Source of the DNA: an uncultured Eubacteriales bacterium
GTDB lineage: Bacteria; Bacillota; Clostridia; Christensenellales; UBA1242
Assembly (NCBI GenBank): GCA_905187655.1
Contig: CAJJIV010000001.1
Span: 1-51,428, forward strand
Direction: 5' to 3'
DNA: 51,428 nucleotides
Shown: positions 7,749 through 15,645 of the stretch, in pieces
How positions within the stretch are numbered: the stretch's first letter is position 1
Layout of the letters: every line of letters begins with the position of its first letter
Translations under genes and position numbers: made by a program
The notes under the pieces: generated by a model
Told to the model about the DNA's origin: nothing
What the model saw: the letters and a program-made list of their open reading frames with translations, nothing else
Database searches by the model: none

Positions 7749-8038
7749 TGACTATACATGATATCATAATACGCCCAGTATTAACTGAAAAATCTTATGC
7801 AGGCATCGCAACAAAAAGATACACCTTTGAAGTTGCTCCAAAGGCAACAAAAACTCAGGTTAAAGATGCTGTAGAAAAAATCTTTAAAGTTAAAGTAGAT
7901 AGTGTAAACATTGTAAATGTACACGGAAAAATTAAAACACAAGGCAGGCACAGTGGTTTAACAGGTAACTACAAAAAGGCAATTGTTCAACTTAGTGCTG
8001 ATAGCAAATCTATCGAGTTTTTCGATAGTTTAAGTTAA
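7748..8038 (+). CDS. rplW: 50S ribosomal protein L23
   Basis: Exit-tunnel rim protein that docks SRP and trigger factor. It has 96 residues. Typical features are IIRPVLTEKSY at the start and YTFEVAPKATKTQVKDAVEKIFKVKVDSVN. The family ribosome binding site, GAGGAGGC, lies inside the end of rplD. Confidence 0.98.
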   Translation: MTIHDIIIRPVLTEKSYAGIATKRYTFEVAPKATKTQVKDAVEKIFKVKVDSVNIVNVHGKIKTQGRHSGLTGNYKKAIVQLSADSKSIEFFDSLS

Positions 8039-8056
8039 TAATAGAGGAGTACAAAA

Positions 8057-8884
8057 ATGGCTATAAAAAGATATAATCCAACAAGTGCCGGTAGTAGATT
8101 TAAAAGTGCGCCTTCTTTTGAAGAAGTAACCACTTCAACACCAGAAAAATCACTACTTGCAACAAAAAAGAAAAATGCCGGTAGAAACTCTTATGGCAGA
8201 ATTACTGTTAGACACAAGGGTGGCGGAAACCGACAAAAATATCGTGTTATAGATTTTAATAGAGATAAAGATGGAATTCCTGCAAAGGTTGCAACTATTG
8301 AATATGACCCAAACAGAACCGCTTATATCGCACTATTACACTATGCCGATGGTGAAAAAAGATACATCTTGGCTCCAAACGGTCTTGCAGTTGGCGACAC
8401 CGTTATGAGTGGCAGGGAAGCTGAAATTAAAGTAGGTAATGCACTTCCACTAGAAGTTATTCCAGTAGGTTCAATTGTTCACAACATAGAACTATTGCCA
8501 AATCGTGGTGGTAAGGTTGCAAGAAGTGCTGGTAACTCGGCACAATTAATGGCTAAGGAAGGCAAATATGCCACACTAAGAATGCCATCTGGTGAAATGA
8601 GAAAAGTTCTTTTAACTTGCCGTGCAACAATTGGTGAAATTGGCAACCTAGACCATGAATTGGTTAAAATTGGAAAGGCTGGTAGAACAAGACATATGGG
8701 TATCAGACCAACCGTTCGTGGTGTTGTTATGAACCCAGTTGATCACCCACATGGTGGTGGTGAAGGTAAATCTCCAGTAGGTCTTCCAGCACCTCAAACT
8801 CCATGGGGCAAACCTGCTCTTGGCTTAAAGACCAGAAAGAAAAAGAACGCAACAAATAAACTTATGGTTAAGAGAATTAACTAG
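8057..8884 (+). CDS. rplB: 50S ribosomal protein L2
   Basis: Conserved large-subunit core protein needed for subunit joining and peptidyl transfer. It has 275 residues, the standard length. VMNPVDHPHGGGEGKSP near residue 225 holds the conserved His of the family, and RHKGGGNRQKYRVIDF is the N-terminal signature. Confidence 0.98.
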   Translation: MAIKRYNPTSAGSRFKSAPSFEEVTTSTPEKSLLATKKKNAGRNSYGRITVRHKGGGNRQKYRVIDFNRDKDGIPAKVATIEYDPNRTAYIALLHYADGEKRYILAPNGLAVGDTVMSGREAEIKVGNALPLEVIPVGSIVHNIELLPNRGGKVARSAGNSAQLMAKEGKYATLRMPSGEMRKVLLTCRATIGEIGNLDHELVKIGKAGRTRHMGIRPTVRGVVMNPVDHPHGGGEGKSPVGLPAPQTPWGKPALGLKTRKKKNATNKLMVKRIN

Positions 8885-8896
8885 TAGGAGGAAGAA

Positions 8897-9187
8897 ATGA
8901 GTAGATCAGTTAAAAAAGGTCCATATGTAGAAGAACGTCTTTCAAACAGAATAGACAAGATGAACGAATCTGGCGAAAAGAAAGTTATTAAAACTTGGTC
9001 GCGTTCATCTACCATACTTCCAACAATGGTAGGACATACAATTGCTGTTTATGATGGCAGAAAACATATCCCAGTTTACATTACAACTGAAATGGTAGGT
9101 TTTAAACTTGGTGAATTTGCTCCAACTAGAACATTTAAAGGTCACAAAGGTGCAAAAACAACCGCAAGCAAGGGAGGAAAACAATAA
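8897..9187 (+). CDS. rpsS: 30S ribosomal protein S19
   Basis: Small-subunit head protein contacting S13 and the A-site finger. It has 96 residues, with MSRSVKKGPYV and KTWSRSSTILPTMVGHTIAVYDGR as signatures. TAGTAGGAGGAAG upstream gives a strong ribosome binding site. The stop overlaps the rplV start by one base. Confidence 0.98.
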   Translation: MSRSVKKGPYVEERLSNRIDKMNESGEKKVIKTWSRSSTILPTMVGHTIAVYDGRKHIPVYITTEMVGFKLGEFAPTRTFKGHKGAKTTASKGGKQ

Positions 9188-9576
9188 TGGCAACTAGACA
9201 AAGAGAAAAAGCTGCTGCAAGAGTCGCTAAAAAAGATAACAGACCACACGCAGTTGCAAAATATGTAAGAGTTTCTCCTAGCAAAGTAAGAATAATTTTA
9301 AATTTGATTAGAGGCAAAAACTATGCAGATGCAGAAGCAATTCTTGAATACAATGCAAGTCCTGCCGCAGAATTTGTTCTAAATGTTCTAAGAAGTGCCG
9401 GCGCTAATGCTGAAAACAACTTAGGACTTAACAAGTCTGAACTTTATGTTGCTGAAACTTTTGCAGATGGTGGCCCATCACTTAAAAGAAGCCAACCTGT
9501 TAACAAAGGCAGAGCACATGCAATACTAAAAAGAACATCACACATCACTGTTATTCTTGATGTGAAGAAAGCCTAG
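9187..9576 (+). CDS. rplV: 50S ribosomal protein L22
   Basis: Spans the large subunit with a beta hairpin lining the exit tunnel, where macrolide-resistance mutations occur in other bacteria. It has 129 residues: the usual ~110 plus about 18 basic residues at the N-terminus before HAVAKYVRVSPSKVR. The hairpin tip SQPVNKGRAHAILKRTSH is intact. GGGAGGAAA lies before the ATG, inside rpsS. Confidence 0.97.
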   Translation: MATRQREKAAARVAKKDNRPHAVAKYVRVSPSKVRIILNLIRGKNYADAEAILEYNASPAAEFVLNVLRSAGANAENNLGLNKSELYVAETFADGGPSLKRSQPVNKGRAHAILKRTSHITVILDVKKA

Positions 9577-9588
9577 GGAGGAAATCTA

Positions 9589-10263
9589 ATGGGACAGAAA
9601 GTTAATCCAAATGGTCTTCGTCTTGGCATTACTACTGGCTGGAAGAGTCAATGGTATGCAGACAAAAAGTCTTTCGCAAGTTTTATTAAAGAAGACAATG
9701 AAATAAGAAAGTATATTAAGACCAATTACAAAAATTGTGGTATTTCTGCAATTTTAATTGAAAGAGGCGAAAACAAGGTTAATATTACACTAGATACCTC
9801 TAAGCCTGGTGTCGTTATTGGGCAAAAAGGTGCTGGCGTAGAGGCTATGAAGAAGGAGTTAACAAAACTTGTTAATGGTAAAGTTGTTAACATTAATGTA
9901 GTAGAAGTTAAAGCTCCAGACTTTAATGCACAACTTGTTGCTGAAAGTATTGCTTTCCAACTTGAACAAAGAGTTGGTTTTAGAAGAGCAATGAAGCAAG
10001 CACTTAATCGTTGCCAAAGAGCAGGGGTTAAAGGTGTTAAAATTATGGTAGGTGGCAGACTTGATGGTGCAGAAATTGCAAGAAGCGAGTTCTATCAAGA
10101 AGGTTCACTTCCATTACAAACCCTAAGAGCGGACATAGACTATGGTTATGCAACAGCAAAAGCATATGGTTCTACCGGTGTTAAGGTTTGGATTTACAAG
10201 GGCGAAGTTCTTGGAAAAAAAGATTTAACAATTAGGGGAGGAAACAAAAATGTTGATGCCTAA
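9589..10263 (+). CDS. rpsC: 30S ribosomal protein S3
   Basis: Small-subunit protein at the mRNA entry tunnel with helicase-related function. It has 224 residues. It starts GQKVNPNGLRLGITTGWKS, has a KH type II domain (around KPGVVIGQKGAGVEAMKKEL) and the C-terminal GRLDGAEIARSE block. It overlaps rplP by 14 bases. Confidence 0.98.
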   Translation: MGQKVNPNGLRLGITTGWKSQWYADKKSFASFIKEDNEIRKYIKTNYKNCGISAILIERGENKVNITLDTSKPGVVIGQKGAGVEAMKKELTKLVNGKVVNINVVEVKAPDFNAQLVAESIAFQLEQRVGFRRAMKQALNRCQRAGVKGVKIMVGGRLDGAEIARSEFYQEGSLPLQTLRADIDYGYATAKAYGSTGVKVWIYKGEVLGKKDLTIRGGNKNVDA

Positions 10264-10702
10264 AAGAGTTAAAAGAAGAAAACAACAAAGAGGAAGAATG
10301 ACTGGTAAGGCACTTAGAGGCAATAAACTAGCATATGGCGAATATGGAATTATCGCTACCGAACCTTGTTGGATTACTTCAAACCAAATAGAAGCTGCTC
10401 GTATAGCAATGACTCGTTATACAAAAAGAGGTGGTAATGTTTGGATAAATATATTCCCTCATAAACCAGTAACAAAAAAGCCTGCAGAAACTCGTATGGG
10501 TTCTGGTAAAGGTTCTCCAGAGTTCTGGGTAGCCGTTGTTAAACCAGGCAGAGTTATGTTTGAAATGGGTGGAGTAAAAGAAGAAGTTGCAAGAGAAGCA
10601 TTAAGACTTGCTACTTATAAATTGCCTTGTGGCACAAAAATCGTCACAAAAGCAGACTTAGAGAAGAATGATGCTAATCTAAAGGCAAAAGAGGAGGCTT
10701 AG
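10250..10702 (+). CDS. rplP: 50S ribosomal protein L16
   Basis: Organises tRNA binding at the A site and central protuberance. It has 150 residues, starting MLMPKRVKRRKQQRGRM. I use the first of two nearby ATGs because GGGGAGG sits nine bases before it and L16 usually begins MLMPKR. The C-terminal ~10 residues are a Lys/Asp-rich extra beyond the common ~140. Confidence 0.97.
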   Translation: MLMPKRVKRRKQQRGRMTGKALRGNKLAYGEYGIIATEPCWITSNQIEAARIAMTRYTKRGGNVWINIFPHKPVTKKPAETRMGSGKGSPEFWVAVVKPGRVMFEMGGVKEEVAREALRLATYKLPCGTKIVTKADLEKNDANLKAKEEA

Positions 10703-10706
10703 GGCT

Positions 10707-10979
10707 ATGAAGATAGAAAAATTAAGAAATCAGTCTGATGCAGAACTTAACAAAATGTTAACAGACCTAAAGTCTGAATTATTCAACTTAAGATTTAGCA
10801 ACGCAACTGGTTCATTACAAAATCCAATGGCATTAGAGTCTTGCAAGAAGGATATTGCCAGAGTTAAGACAATTTTAAGAGAGCGTGAACTTGGCATATC
10901 TATGTCAGTTAAACCTCAAACCGCTGAAAAGAAATCGACTAAGACAACCACTAAAAAAGTTGAAACCAAAAAGGATTAA
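10707..10979 (+). CDS. rpmC: 50S ribosomal protein L29 with a basic C-terminal tail
   Basis: Small two-helix protein beside L23 at the exit tunnel. The core (residues ~1-64, MKIEKLRNQSDAEL through ARVKTILRERELG) has the family length. It is followed by about 25 extra residues rich in Lys and Thr. The tail is continuous in frame and the gene ends normally before rpsQ. Similar low-complexity extensions occur on L24 and L30 in this operon. Confidence 0.95.
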   Translation: MKIEKLRNQSDAELNKMLTDLKSELFNLRFSNATGSLQNPMALESCKKDIARVKTILRERELGISMSVKPQTAEKKSTKTTTKKVETKKD

Positions 10980-10990
10980 GGGGATAACTT

Positions 10991-11260
10991 ATGGAAACTA
11001 AGAAACAAGAAAGAAACAATAGAAAAACTAGAATTGGTGTTGTTACAAGTAATAAAATGGACAAGACAATTGTTGTTGCAGTTAAAGACAAAGTTAAACA
11101 CCCAATATACAAGAAAACCATTAACAAGACACAAAAGTTTAAGGCACATGACGAAGAAAACACCTGCGATATTGGTGATACCGTGCTAATTGCCGAAACT
11201 CGTCACCTATCTAAGGACAAAAACTGGCGTCTTGTTAAAATAGTAGAAAAAGTTAAATAG
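10991..11260 (+). CDS. rpsQ: 30S ribosomal protein S17
   Basis: Primary 16S-binding OB-fold protein. It has 89 residues, with RIGVVTSNKMDKTIVVAVK and HDEENTCDIGDTVLIAETRHLSKDKNWRLV-type family signatures. It is part of the usual L29-S17-L14 run. Confidence 0.97.
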   Translation: METKKQERNNRKTRIGVVTSNKMDKTIVVAVKDKVKHPIYKKTINKTQKFKAHDEENTCDIGDTVLIAETRHLSKDKNWRLVKIVEKVK

Positions 11261-11275
11261 TAGGGAGAAATAAAA

Positions 11276-11644
11276 ATGGTACAACAGGAAACAAGATTAA
11301 AGGTTGCTGATAATACCGGTGCTAAAGAACTTCTTGTAATAAAGGTTCTTGGTGGTTCAGTTGTTAAAAGTGGTAACATTGGCGATTGTATCATTGCAAC
11401 CGTAAAAAAAGCAATACCAAATGGTGCTGTTAAGAAAGGTGATGTTGTTAAAGCAGTTATTGTAAGAACGGTTAAAGGTATTCAAAGACCTGATGGAAGT
11501 TACATTAAGTTTGATGATAATGCAGCAGTTATTATTGGTAATGATGGCTTGCCAAGAGGTACTCGTATTTTTGGACCTATTGCAAGAGAATTAAGAGATA
11601 AGGGCTATATGAAAATAATTTCGTTAGCACCTGAAGTAATATAG
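11276..11644 (+). CDS. rplN: 50S ribosomal protein L14
   Basis: Intersubunit bridge protein contacting 16S helix 14. It has exactly the normal 122 residues, with MVQQETRLKVADNTGAKEL, DGSYIKFDDNAAVII and GTRIFGPIARELR. No oddities. Confidence 0.98.
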   Translation: MVQQETRLKVADNTGAKELLVIKVLGGSVVKSGNIGDCIIATVKKAIPNGAVKKGDVVKAVIVRTVKGIQRPDGSYIKFDDNAAVIIGNDGLPRGTRIFGPIARELRDKGYMKIISLAPEVI

Positions 11645-11654
11645 GAGGCAGATT

Positions 11655-12155
11655 ATGGCACAATTAAACGTAAAAACTGGCGACAAAGTTGTTGTTATTA
11701 CTGGTAAAGATGCTGGTAAGCAAGGTAAGGTTCTTGCAACCAATCCAAGCAAAAACAGAATAGTTGTTGAAGGTGTGAACATAATCAGCCGTCACACAAA
11801 ACCAAGAACAGCACAAGAAACTGGCGGAATTATTAAAAAGGAAGGTACTATTGATGTATCTAACGTTATGATAGTTTGCCCAACTTGTGGAAAGCCTACA
11901 AGAGTTAAACATATGGTAGTTGATGGCAAAAGCGTTCGCGCATGTAAATGCGGAGCTGTGCTAGATACCAAGTTTGAAAAACAGGCTAAAAAGAAAGACA
12001 ATTCTAAGGATAAAAAAGAGGCCAAAAAGCCTACAACCGAAGAAAAAGAAACTAAAAAGTCGACAAAACTAGACAAGAAAGATGCACCTGCAACCAAGTC
12101 TAACACAAAAAATAAAGCAGAAAGTGTTAGAATCAGAAGAAAACAGGAAATGTAA
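11655..12155 (+). CDS. rplX: 50S ribosomal protein L24 with a long basic C-terminal tail
   Basis: Assembly initiator near the exit tunnel, with an N-terminal KOW domain (KTGDKVVVITGKDAGKQGKV). It has 166 residues against the usual ~103-105: residues ~104-166 form a Lys/Thr/Glu-rich low-complexity extension. A possible zinc site is seen at C75-x2-C78 and C97-x-C99, one residue tighter than the usual second CxxC. The tail is in frame with no sign of frameshift and rplE follows normally. Confidence 0.95.
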   Translation: MAQLNVKTGDKVVVITGKDAGKQGKVLATNPSKNRIVVEGVNIISRHTKPRTAQETGGIIKKEGTIDVSNVMIVCPTCGKPTRVKHMVVDGKSVRACKCGAVLDTKFEKQAKKKDNSKDKKEAKKPTTEEKETKKSTKLDKKDAPATKSNTKNKAESVRIRRKQEM

Positions 12156-12173
12156 TTTTTAAGGAGATAAACA

Positions 12174-12728
12174 ATGGAAAATAAAGAAATGAACAGACTT
12201 AAAGCCAAATACCTTAAAGAAGTTGTTCCTGCACTAGAAAAAAAGTTTGGTTACAAAAACATTAACCAAGTTCCAAAAATTGAAAAGATTGTTCTTAACA
12301 TGGGTCTTGGCGATGTTAAGGATAACAGCAAGTCACTTAACCTTGCAGTTGAAGAACTTGGTCTTATTGCAGGTCAAAAGCCAATTGTAACAAAGGCAAA
12401 AAAGTCAGTCGCAAACTTTAAAGTTCGTGAAGGAATGAACATTGGTGCTAAGGTTACTTTAAGAGGCACAAAAATGTATGAATTCTTAGATAGATTTATA
12501 TCTATTGCATTGCCACGAGTTAGAGACTTTAGAGGCGTAAACCCAAATTCATTTGATGGAAGAGGTAGTTTTTCATATGGCGTTAAGGAACAATTAATAT
12601 TCCCAGAAATCGTTTATGACAAAATTGAAAAAATCCGTGGGTTTGATGTAGCAATTGTTACAACTGCTAAAACTGATGAAGAAGCAAGAGAATTATTAGC
12701 GTTAATGGGTATGCCATTTAAGAAATAA
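12174..12728 (+). CDS. rplE: 50S ribosomal protein L5
   Basis: Binds 5S rRNA with L18 and touches the P-site tRNA. It has 184 residues. YLKEVVPALEKKFGYKN, KIVLNMGLGD and RDFRGVNPNSFDGRGSFSYG are diagnostic. AAGGAG precedes the ATG. Confidence 0.98.
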   Translation: MENKEMNRLKAKYLKEVVPALEKKFGYKNINQVPKIEKIVLNMGLGDVKDNSKSLNLAVEELGLIAGQKPIVTKAKKSVANFKVREGMNIGAKVTLRGTKMYEFLDRFISIALPRVRDFRGVNPNSFDGRGSFSYGVKEQLIFPEIVYDKIEKIRGFDVAIVTTAKTDEEARELLALMGMPFKK

Positions 12729-12742
12729 CGAAGGAGATAATT

Positions 12743-12928
12743 ATGGCAAAAAAAGCACTTATAAACAAACAACAAGGCAAACAAAAATATAGCACTCGTG
12801 AGTATACAAGATGCTCAATCTGTGGACGTCCTCATGCCGTTCTTAAAAAATATGGTATCTGCCGTATTTGTTTCAGAGAACTAGCATACAAGGGTGAAAT
12901 CCCAGGTGCTAAGAAAGCTAGTTGGTAA
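12743..12928 (+). CDS. rpsZ: 30S ribosomal protein S14, zinc-binding type Z
   Basis: Small-subunit head protein of the short type with 61 residues. C24-x2-C27 (CSICGR) and C40-x2-C43 (CRICF) form the zinc ribbon; the non-zinc S14 has about 90-100 residues. Type Z in the spc operon is typical of Firmicutes. Confidence 0.97.
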   Translation: MAKKALINKQQGKQKYSTREYTRCSICGRPHAVLKKYGICRICFRELAYKGEIPGAKKASW

Positions 12929-12947
12929 AATTTAGGAGGAAATTAAA

Positions 12948-13346
12948 ATGATAGTAACAGATCCTATTGCAGATATGTTAACAAGAATTAGAAATGCACA
13001 GACCTCTAGGCACGAAACCGTAACAATTCCTGATTCTAAAATTAAAAGAGCCATCGCTGAAATTCTTTTAGCAGAAGGATACATTTCTAAGGTTGAATAT
13101 ATTGAGGACAAAGTTCAAGGAAATATAAAAATCACACTAAAATACACCGAAGATAACAAAAAAGTTATCAGTGGATTAAAGAGAATTTCTAAACCAGGTT
13201 TAAGAATTTATGCAAATGCAGATGAATTGCCAAGAGTTCTTAACGGACTAGGAATTGCAATTGTATCTACTAGCAAAGGTGTACTAACAGACAGGGAAGC
13301 AAGAAAACTTGGCCTTGGTGGCGAAATTCTTGCTTACGTATGGTAA
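12948..13346 (+). CDS. rpsH: 30S ribosomal protein S8
   Basis: Central-domain assembly protein; in E. coli it represses the spc operon. It has 132 residues, DPIADMLTRIRNAQ at the start and the C-terminal GIAIVSTSKGVLTDREAR block that binds helix 21. GGAGG lies before the ATG. Confidence 0.98.
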   Translation: MIVTDPIADMLTRIRNAQTSRHETVTIPDSKIKRAIAEILLAEGYISKVEYIEDKVQGNIKITLKYTEDNKKVISGLKRISKPGLRIYANADELPRVLNGLGIAIVSTSKGVLTDREARKLGLGGEILAYVW

Positions 13347-13360
13347 GGAGGTAATTAAAT

Positions 13361-13921
13361 ATGTCAAGAATAGGAAGATTACCAATTGAATTACCAGAAA
13401 AAGTTACTGTTGATATAACTGCTGAAAATGTTGTTTTAGTAACAGGTCCACTTGGAACTCTAAGACAAGAAGTTGATAGCGTTATTAAGGTAGAAAAAGG
13501 AACTCATAACGATAAGCCAGCACTAATCTTAATTCGTTCTAGCGACGACAAAGAAATAAAGGCTAAACACGGTTTGTATCGTGCCTTAATTTATAATATG
13601 GTTAAGGGAGTTACCGAAGGTTATAGCAAAAACCTTACAATTAACGGTGTAGGTTTTAAGTGTTCGGTAAGTGGAAATAAATTAGTATTAAACATCGGTT
13701 TTTCACACCCTGTTAATTTTGAATTTCCAAACGACATTAAAATCACCTGCCCATCTGCAACTGAAATTAAGGTAGAAGGCTGTGACAAAACAAAGGTTGG
13801 TCAGGTTGCTGCCGATATTAAGGCACTTAAACCAGTTGAACCATACCACGCTTATGGCATTAGATACACTGATCAATATGTCCTAAGAAAAGAAATTAAA
13901 AAGGCTGCTAAGAAGAAATAA
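13361..13921 (+). CDS. rplF: 50S ribosomal protein L6
   Basis: Binds near the sarcin-ricin loop and factor-binding site. It has 186 residues in two repeats. MSRIGRLPIELP starts the protein; the C-terminal PEPYHAYGIRY-like block reads PVEPYHAYGIRYTDQ. Confidence 0.98.
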   Translation: MSRIGRLPIELPEKVTVDITAENVVLVTGPLGTLRQEVDSVIKVEKGTHNDKPALILIRSSDDKEIKAKHGLYRALIYNMVKGVTEGYSKNLTINGVGFKCSVSGNKLVLNIGFSHPVNFEFPNDIKITCPSATEIKVEGCDKTKVGQVAADIKALKPVEPYHAYGIRYTDQYVLRKEIKKAAKKK

Positions 13922-13932
13922 GGAGAAAAGGT

Positions 13933-14301
13933 ATGATTAAGAAAATTGATAAAAACTCTGTTCGTAAAGCAAAGCAAAAAAGAATTAGAGCAACATTATC
14001 TGGTACTTCGGCTCGTCCAAGACTAAATGTATACCGTTCTTTAACTAATATTTATGCACAAGTTATTGATGATGAAAAGGGTGTAACACTTTGCAGTTCA
14101 TCTACAATGGAAAAGGGAATTAAGGCAAAGCTTGCCGGAAAGACCAAATCTGAACAAGCATATATGATTGGTGAGGATATTGCAAAAAAGGCTATCAAAA
14201 AAGGTATTAAAGAAGTGGTATTTGATCGTGCTGGTTACATCTTCACTGGCAGGGTAGCAAAAGTTGCTGAAGGCGCTAGAAACGCTGGATTGAATTTTTA
14301 G
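13933..14301 (+). CDS. rplR: 50S ribosomal protein L18
   Basis: 5S rRNA-binding protein of the central protuberance. It has 122 residues. RPRLNVYRSLTNIYAQVIDD and VVFDRAGYIFTGRVAKVAEGAR are family hallmarks. Confidence 0.98.
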   Translation: MIKKIDKNSVRKAKQKRIRATLSGTSARPRLNVYRSLTNIYAQVIDDEKGVTLCSSSTMEKGIKAKLAGKTKSEQAYMIGEDIAKKAIKKGIKEVVFDRAGYIFTGRVAKVAEGARNAGLNF

Positions 14302-14319
14302 GATAGGAGAGAGTAAAAA

Positions 14320-14838
14320 ATGGCAAAAGTAGAAAGAACAAAAAAAGAAGCACCTGAAAAGAAAGATGAATTTGAAAAAGTTACCGCCGATATACGCCGT
14401 GTTACAAAGGTTGTTAAGGGTGGTAGAAATATGAGATTCTCTGCTCTTGTTGTCGTTGGCGACAAAAAGGGTAAGGTAGGAATTGGTCTTGGCAGAGGTG
14501 CCGAAGTTTCAATTGCTATGGACAAAGCAGGTCTTGAAGCAAAGAAACACATAACTGAAATACCATTAAAAGACACCACTATTCCACACGAAGTTATAGG
14601 AAAGTTTGAAAAAACCAAGGTTATTTTAATGCCAGCCAAGAAAGGTAATGGTATCATTGCTGGTGGTAGTGTAAGAACTGTTGTTGAACTTGCAGGAATT
14701 AGAGATATTACTACAAAGTTATATGGTTCAAATAACCCAGTTAACTGCGTTAAAGCAACTCTAAACGGATTAATGCAACTAAGAAGCGCTGAAGAGATTG
14801 CTAAACTTCGTGGCAAAAGTGTAGATGAAATCTTATAG
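14320..14838 (+). CDS. rpsE: 30S ribosomal protein S5
   Basis: Decoding-fidelity protein with an N-terminal double-stranded RNA-binding fold and a C-terminal S5 fold. It has 172 residues. RRVTKVVKGGRNMRFSALVV and NGIIAGGSVRTVVELAGIRD are diagnostic. Confidence 0.98.
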   Translation: MAKVERTKKEAPEKKDEFEKVTADIRRVTKVVKGGRNMRFSALVVVGDKKGKVGIGLGRGAEVSIAMDKAGLEAKKHITEIPLKDTTIPHEVIGKFEKTKVILMPAKKGNGIIAGGSVRTVVELAGIRDITTKLYGSNNPVNCVKATLNGLMQLRSAEEIAKLRGKSVDEIL

Positions 14839-14849
14839 GAGAGAGAAGT

Positions 14850-15182
14850 ATGGAAACAAAAACTAACAGTACAACAAAAAAGGCAACTAAAAAAGTTGAT
14901 GCTCCTGTAGAAAAGAAAAGTGCGGTAAAAACAACTGAAACTGTTGCTAAAAAAGAAACTGCAACCGCAGTTAAAAAACCAGCAACCAAAAAGAATGCTG
15001 AAAAAATGCTTAAAATTACATTAATTAAAAGCACAAACGGCGCACTAGAAAAGCAAAAAAGAACTGTTGAGGCTTTAGGTCTTAGAAAAATTAGAAGTTG
15101 TGTTACAAAGCCAGATAACGCTTGCACACGCGGAATGATTTTTGTTGTAAGACACATGGTTTCAGTAGAAGAAGTTAAGTAG
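14850..15182 (+). CDS. rpmD: 50S ribosomal protein L30 with an N-terminal low-complexity extension
   Basis: Small large-subunit protein, usually ~60 residues. Here the L30 core (MLKITLIKSTNGALEKQKRT to the end) begins at Met53, preceded by 52 residues rich in Lys, Thr, Ala and Val. The start is the first ATG because GGAGAGAG lies just before it, while Met53 has no ribosome binding site. The extension resembles in composition the tails of L24 and L29. Confidence 0.93.
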   Translation: METKTNSTTKKATKKVDAPVEKKSAVKTTETVAKKETATAVKKPATKKNAEKMLKITLIKSTNGALEKQKRTVEALGLRKIRSCVTKPDNACTRGMIFVVRHMVSVEEVK

Positions 15183-15201
15183 AAAATAGGAGAGTTGAGT
15201 T

Positions 15202-15645
15202 ATGAATATACAAAATTTGTCACCAGCCCCAAATTCTACCTTTAACAACAAACGAGTTGGTAGGGGTATGGGCTCTGGTCACGGAAAGACAAGTGGTAAA
15301 GGTCATAAAGGACAAAACGCCAGAAGCGGTGGTGGAGTTCGCCCAGGTTTTGAAGGCGGTCAGATGCCACTATTGCGTAGGATTCCAAAACGTGGCTTTA
15401 CTAACAACTGGGCTAAAGAATACACAATTATTAATGTAGGACAACTTAACAGTTTGGAACCAAACACAATTGTTACCGCAGAAATGCTAAAGACAAAAGG
15501 AATGATTTCAAAAGTAGAGAAGTTTGGTCTTAAAGTTATTGGTAATGGAGAATTAACTGTTCCACTAACAGTAAAGGCTAACAAGTTCTCGGAGTCGGCA
15601 GTTCAAAAAATCCAAAAAGCCGGCGGTAGTGTTGAGGTGATTTAA
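15202..15645 (+). CDS. rplO: 50S ribosomal protein L15
   Basis: Late assembly protein with a long glycine-rich N-terminal extension threading 23S rRNA. It has 147 residues, with GRGMGSGHGKTSGKGHKGQ and FEGGQMPLLRRIPKRGF. The stop overlaps the secY start by one base (TAATG). Confidence 0.98.
   Translation: MNIQNLSPAPNSTFNNKRVGRGMGSGHGKTSGKGHKGQNARSGGGVRPGFEGGQMPLLRRIPKRGFTNNWAKEYTIINVGQLNSLEPNTIVTAEMLKTKGMISKVEKFGLKVIGNGELTVPLTVKANKFSESAVQKIQKAGGSVEVI

Noticed and set aside
14850..15005. Wrong start as the cause of the L30 extension
   Set aside because: The upstream ATG has a good ribosome binding site, the internal Met53 has none, and the extension fits the gap after rpsE.
14298..15157. Long minus-strand frames opposite rpsE and rpmD
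   Set aside because: Shadows of conserved ribosomal genes; repetitive hydrophobic products and no start signals.
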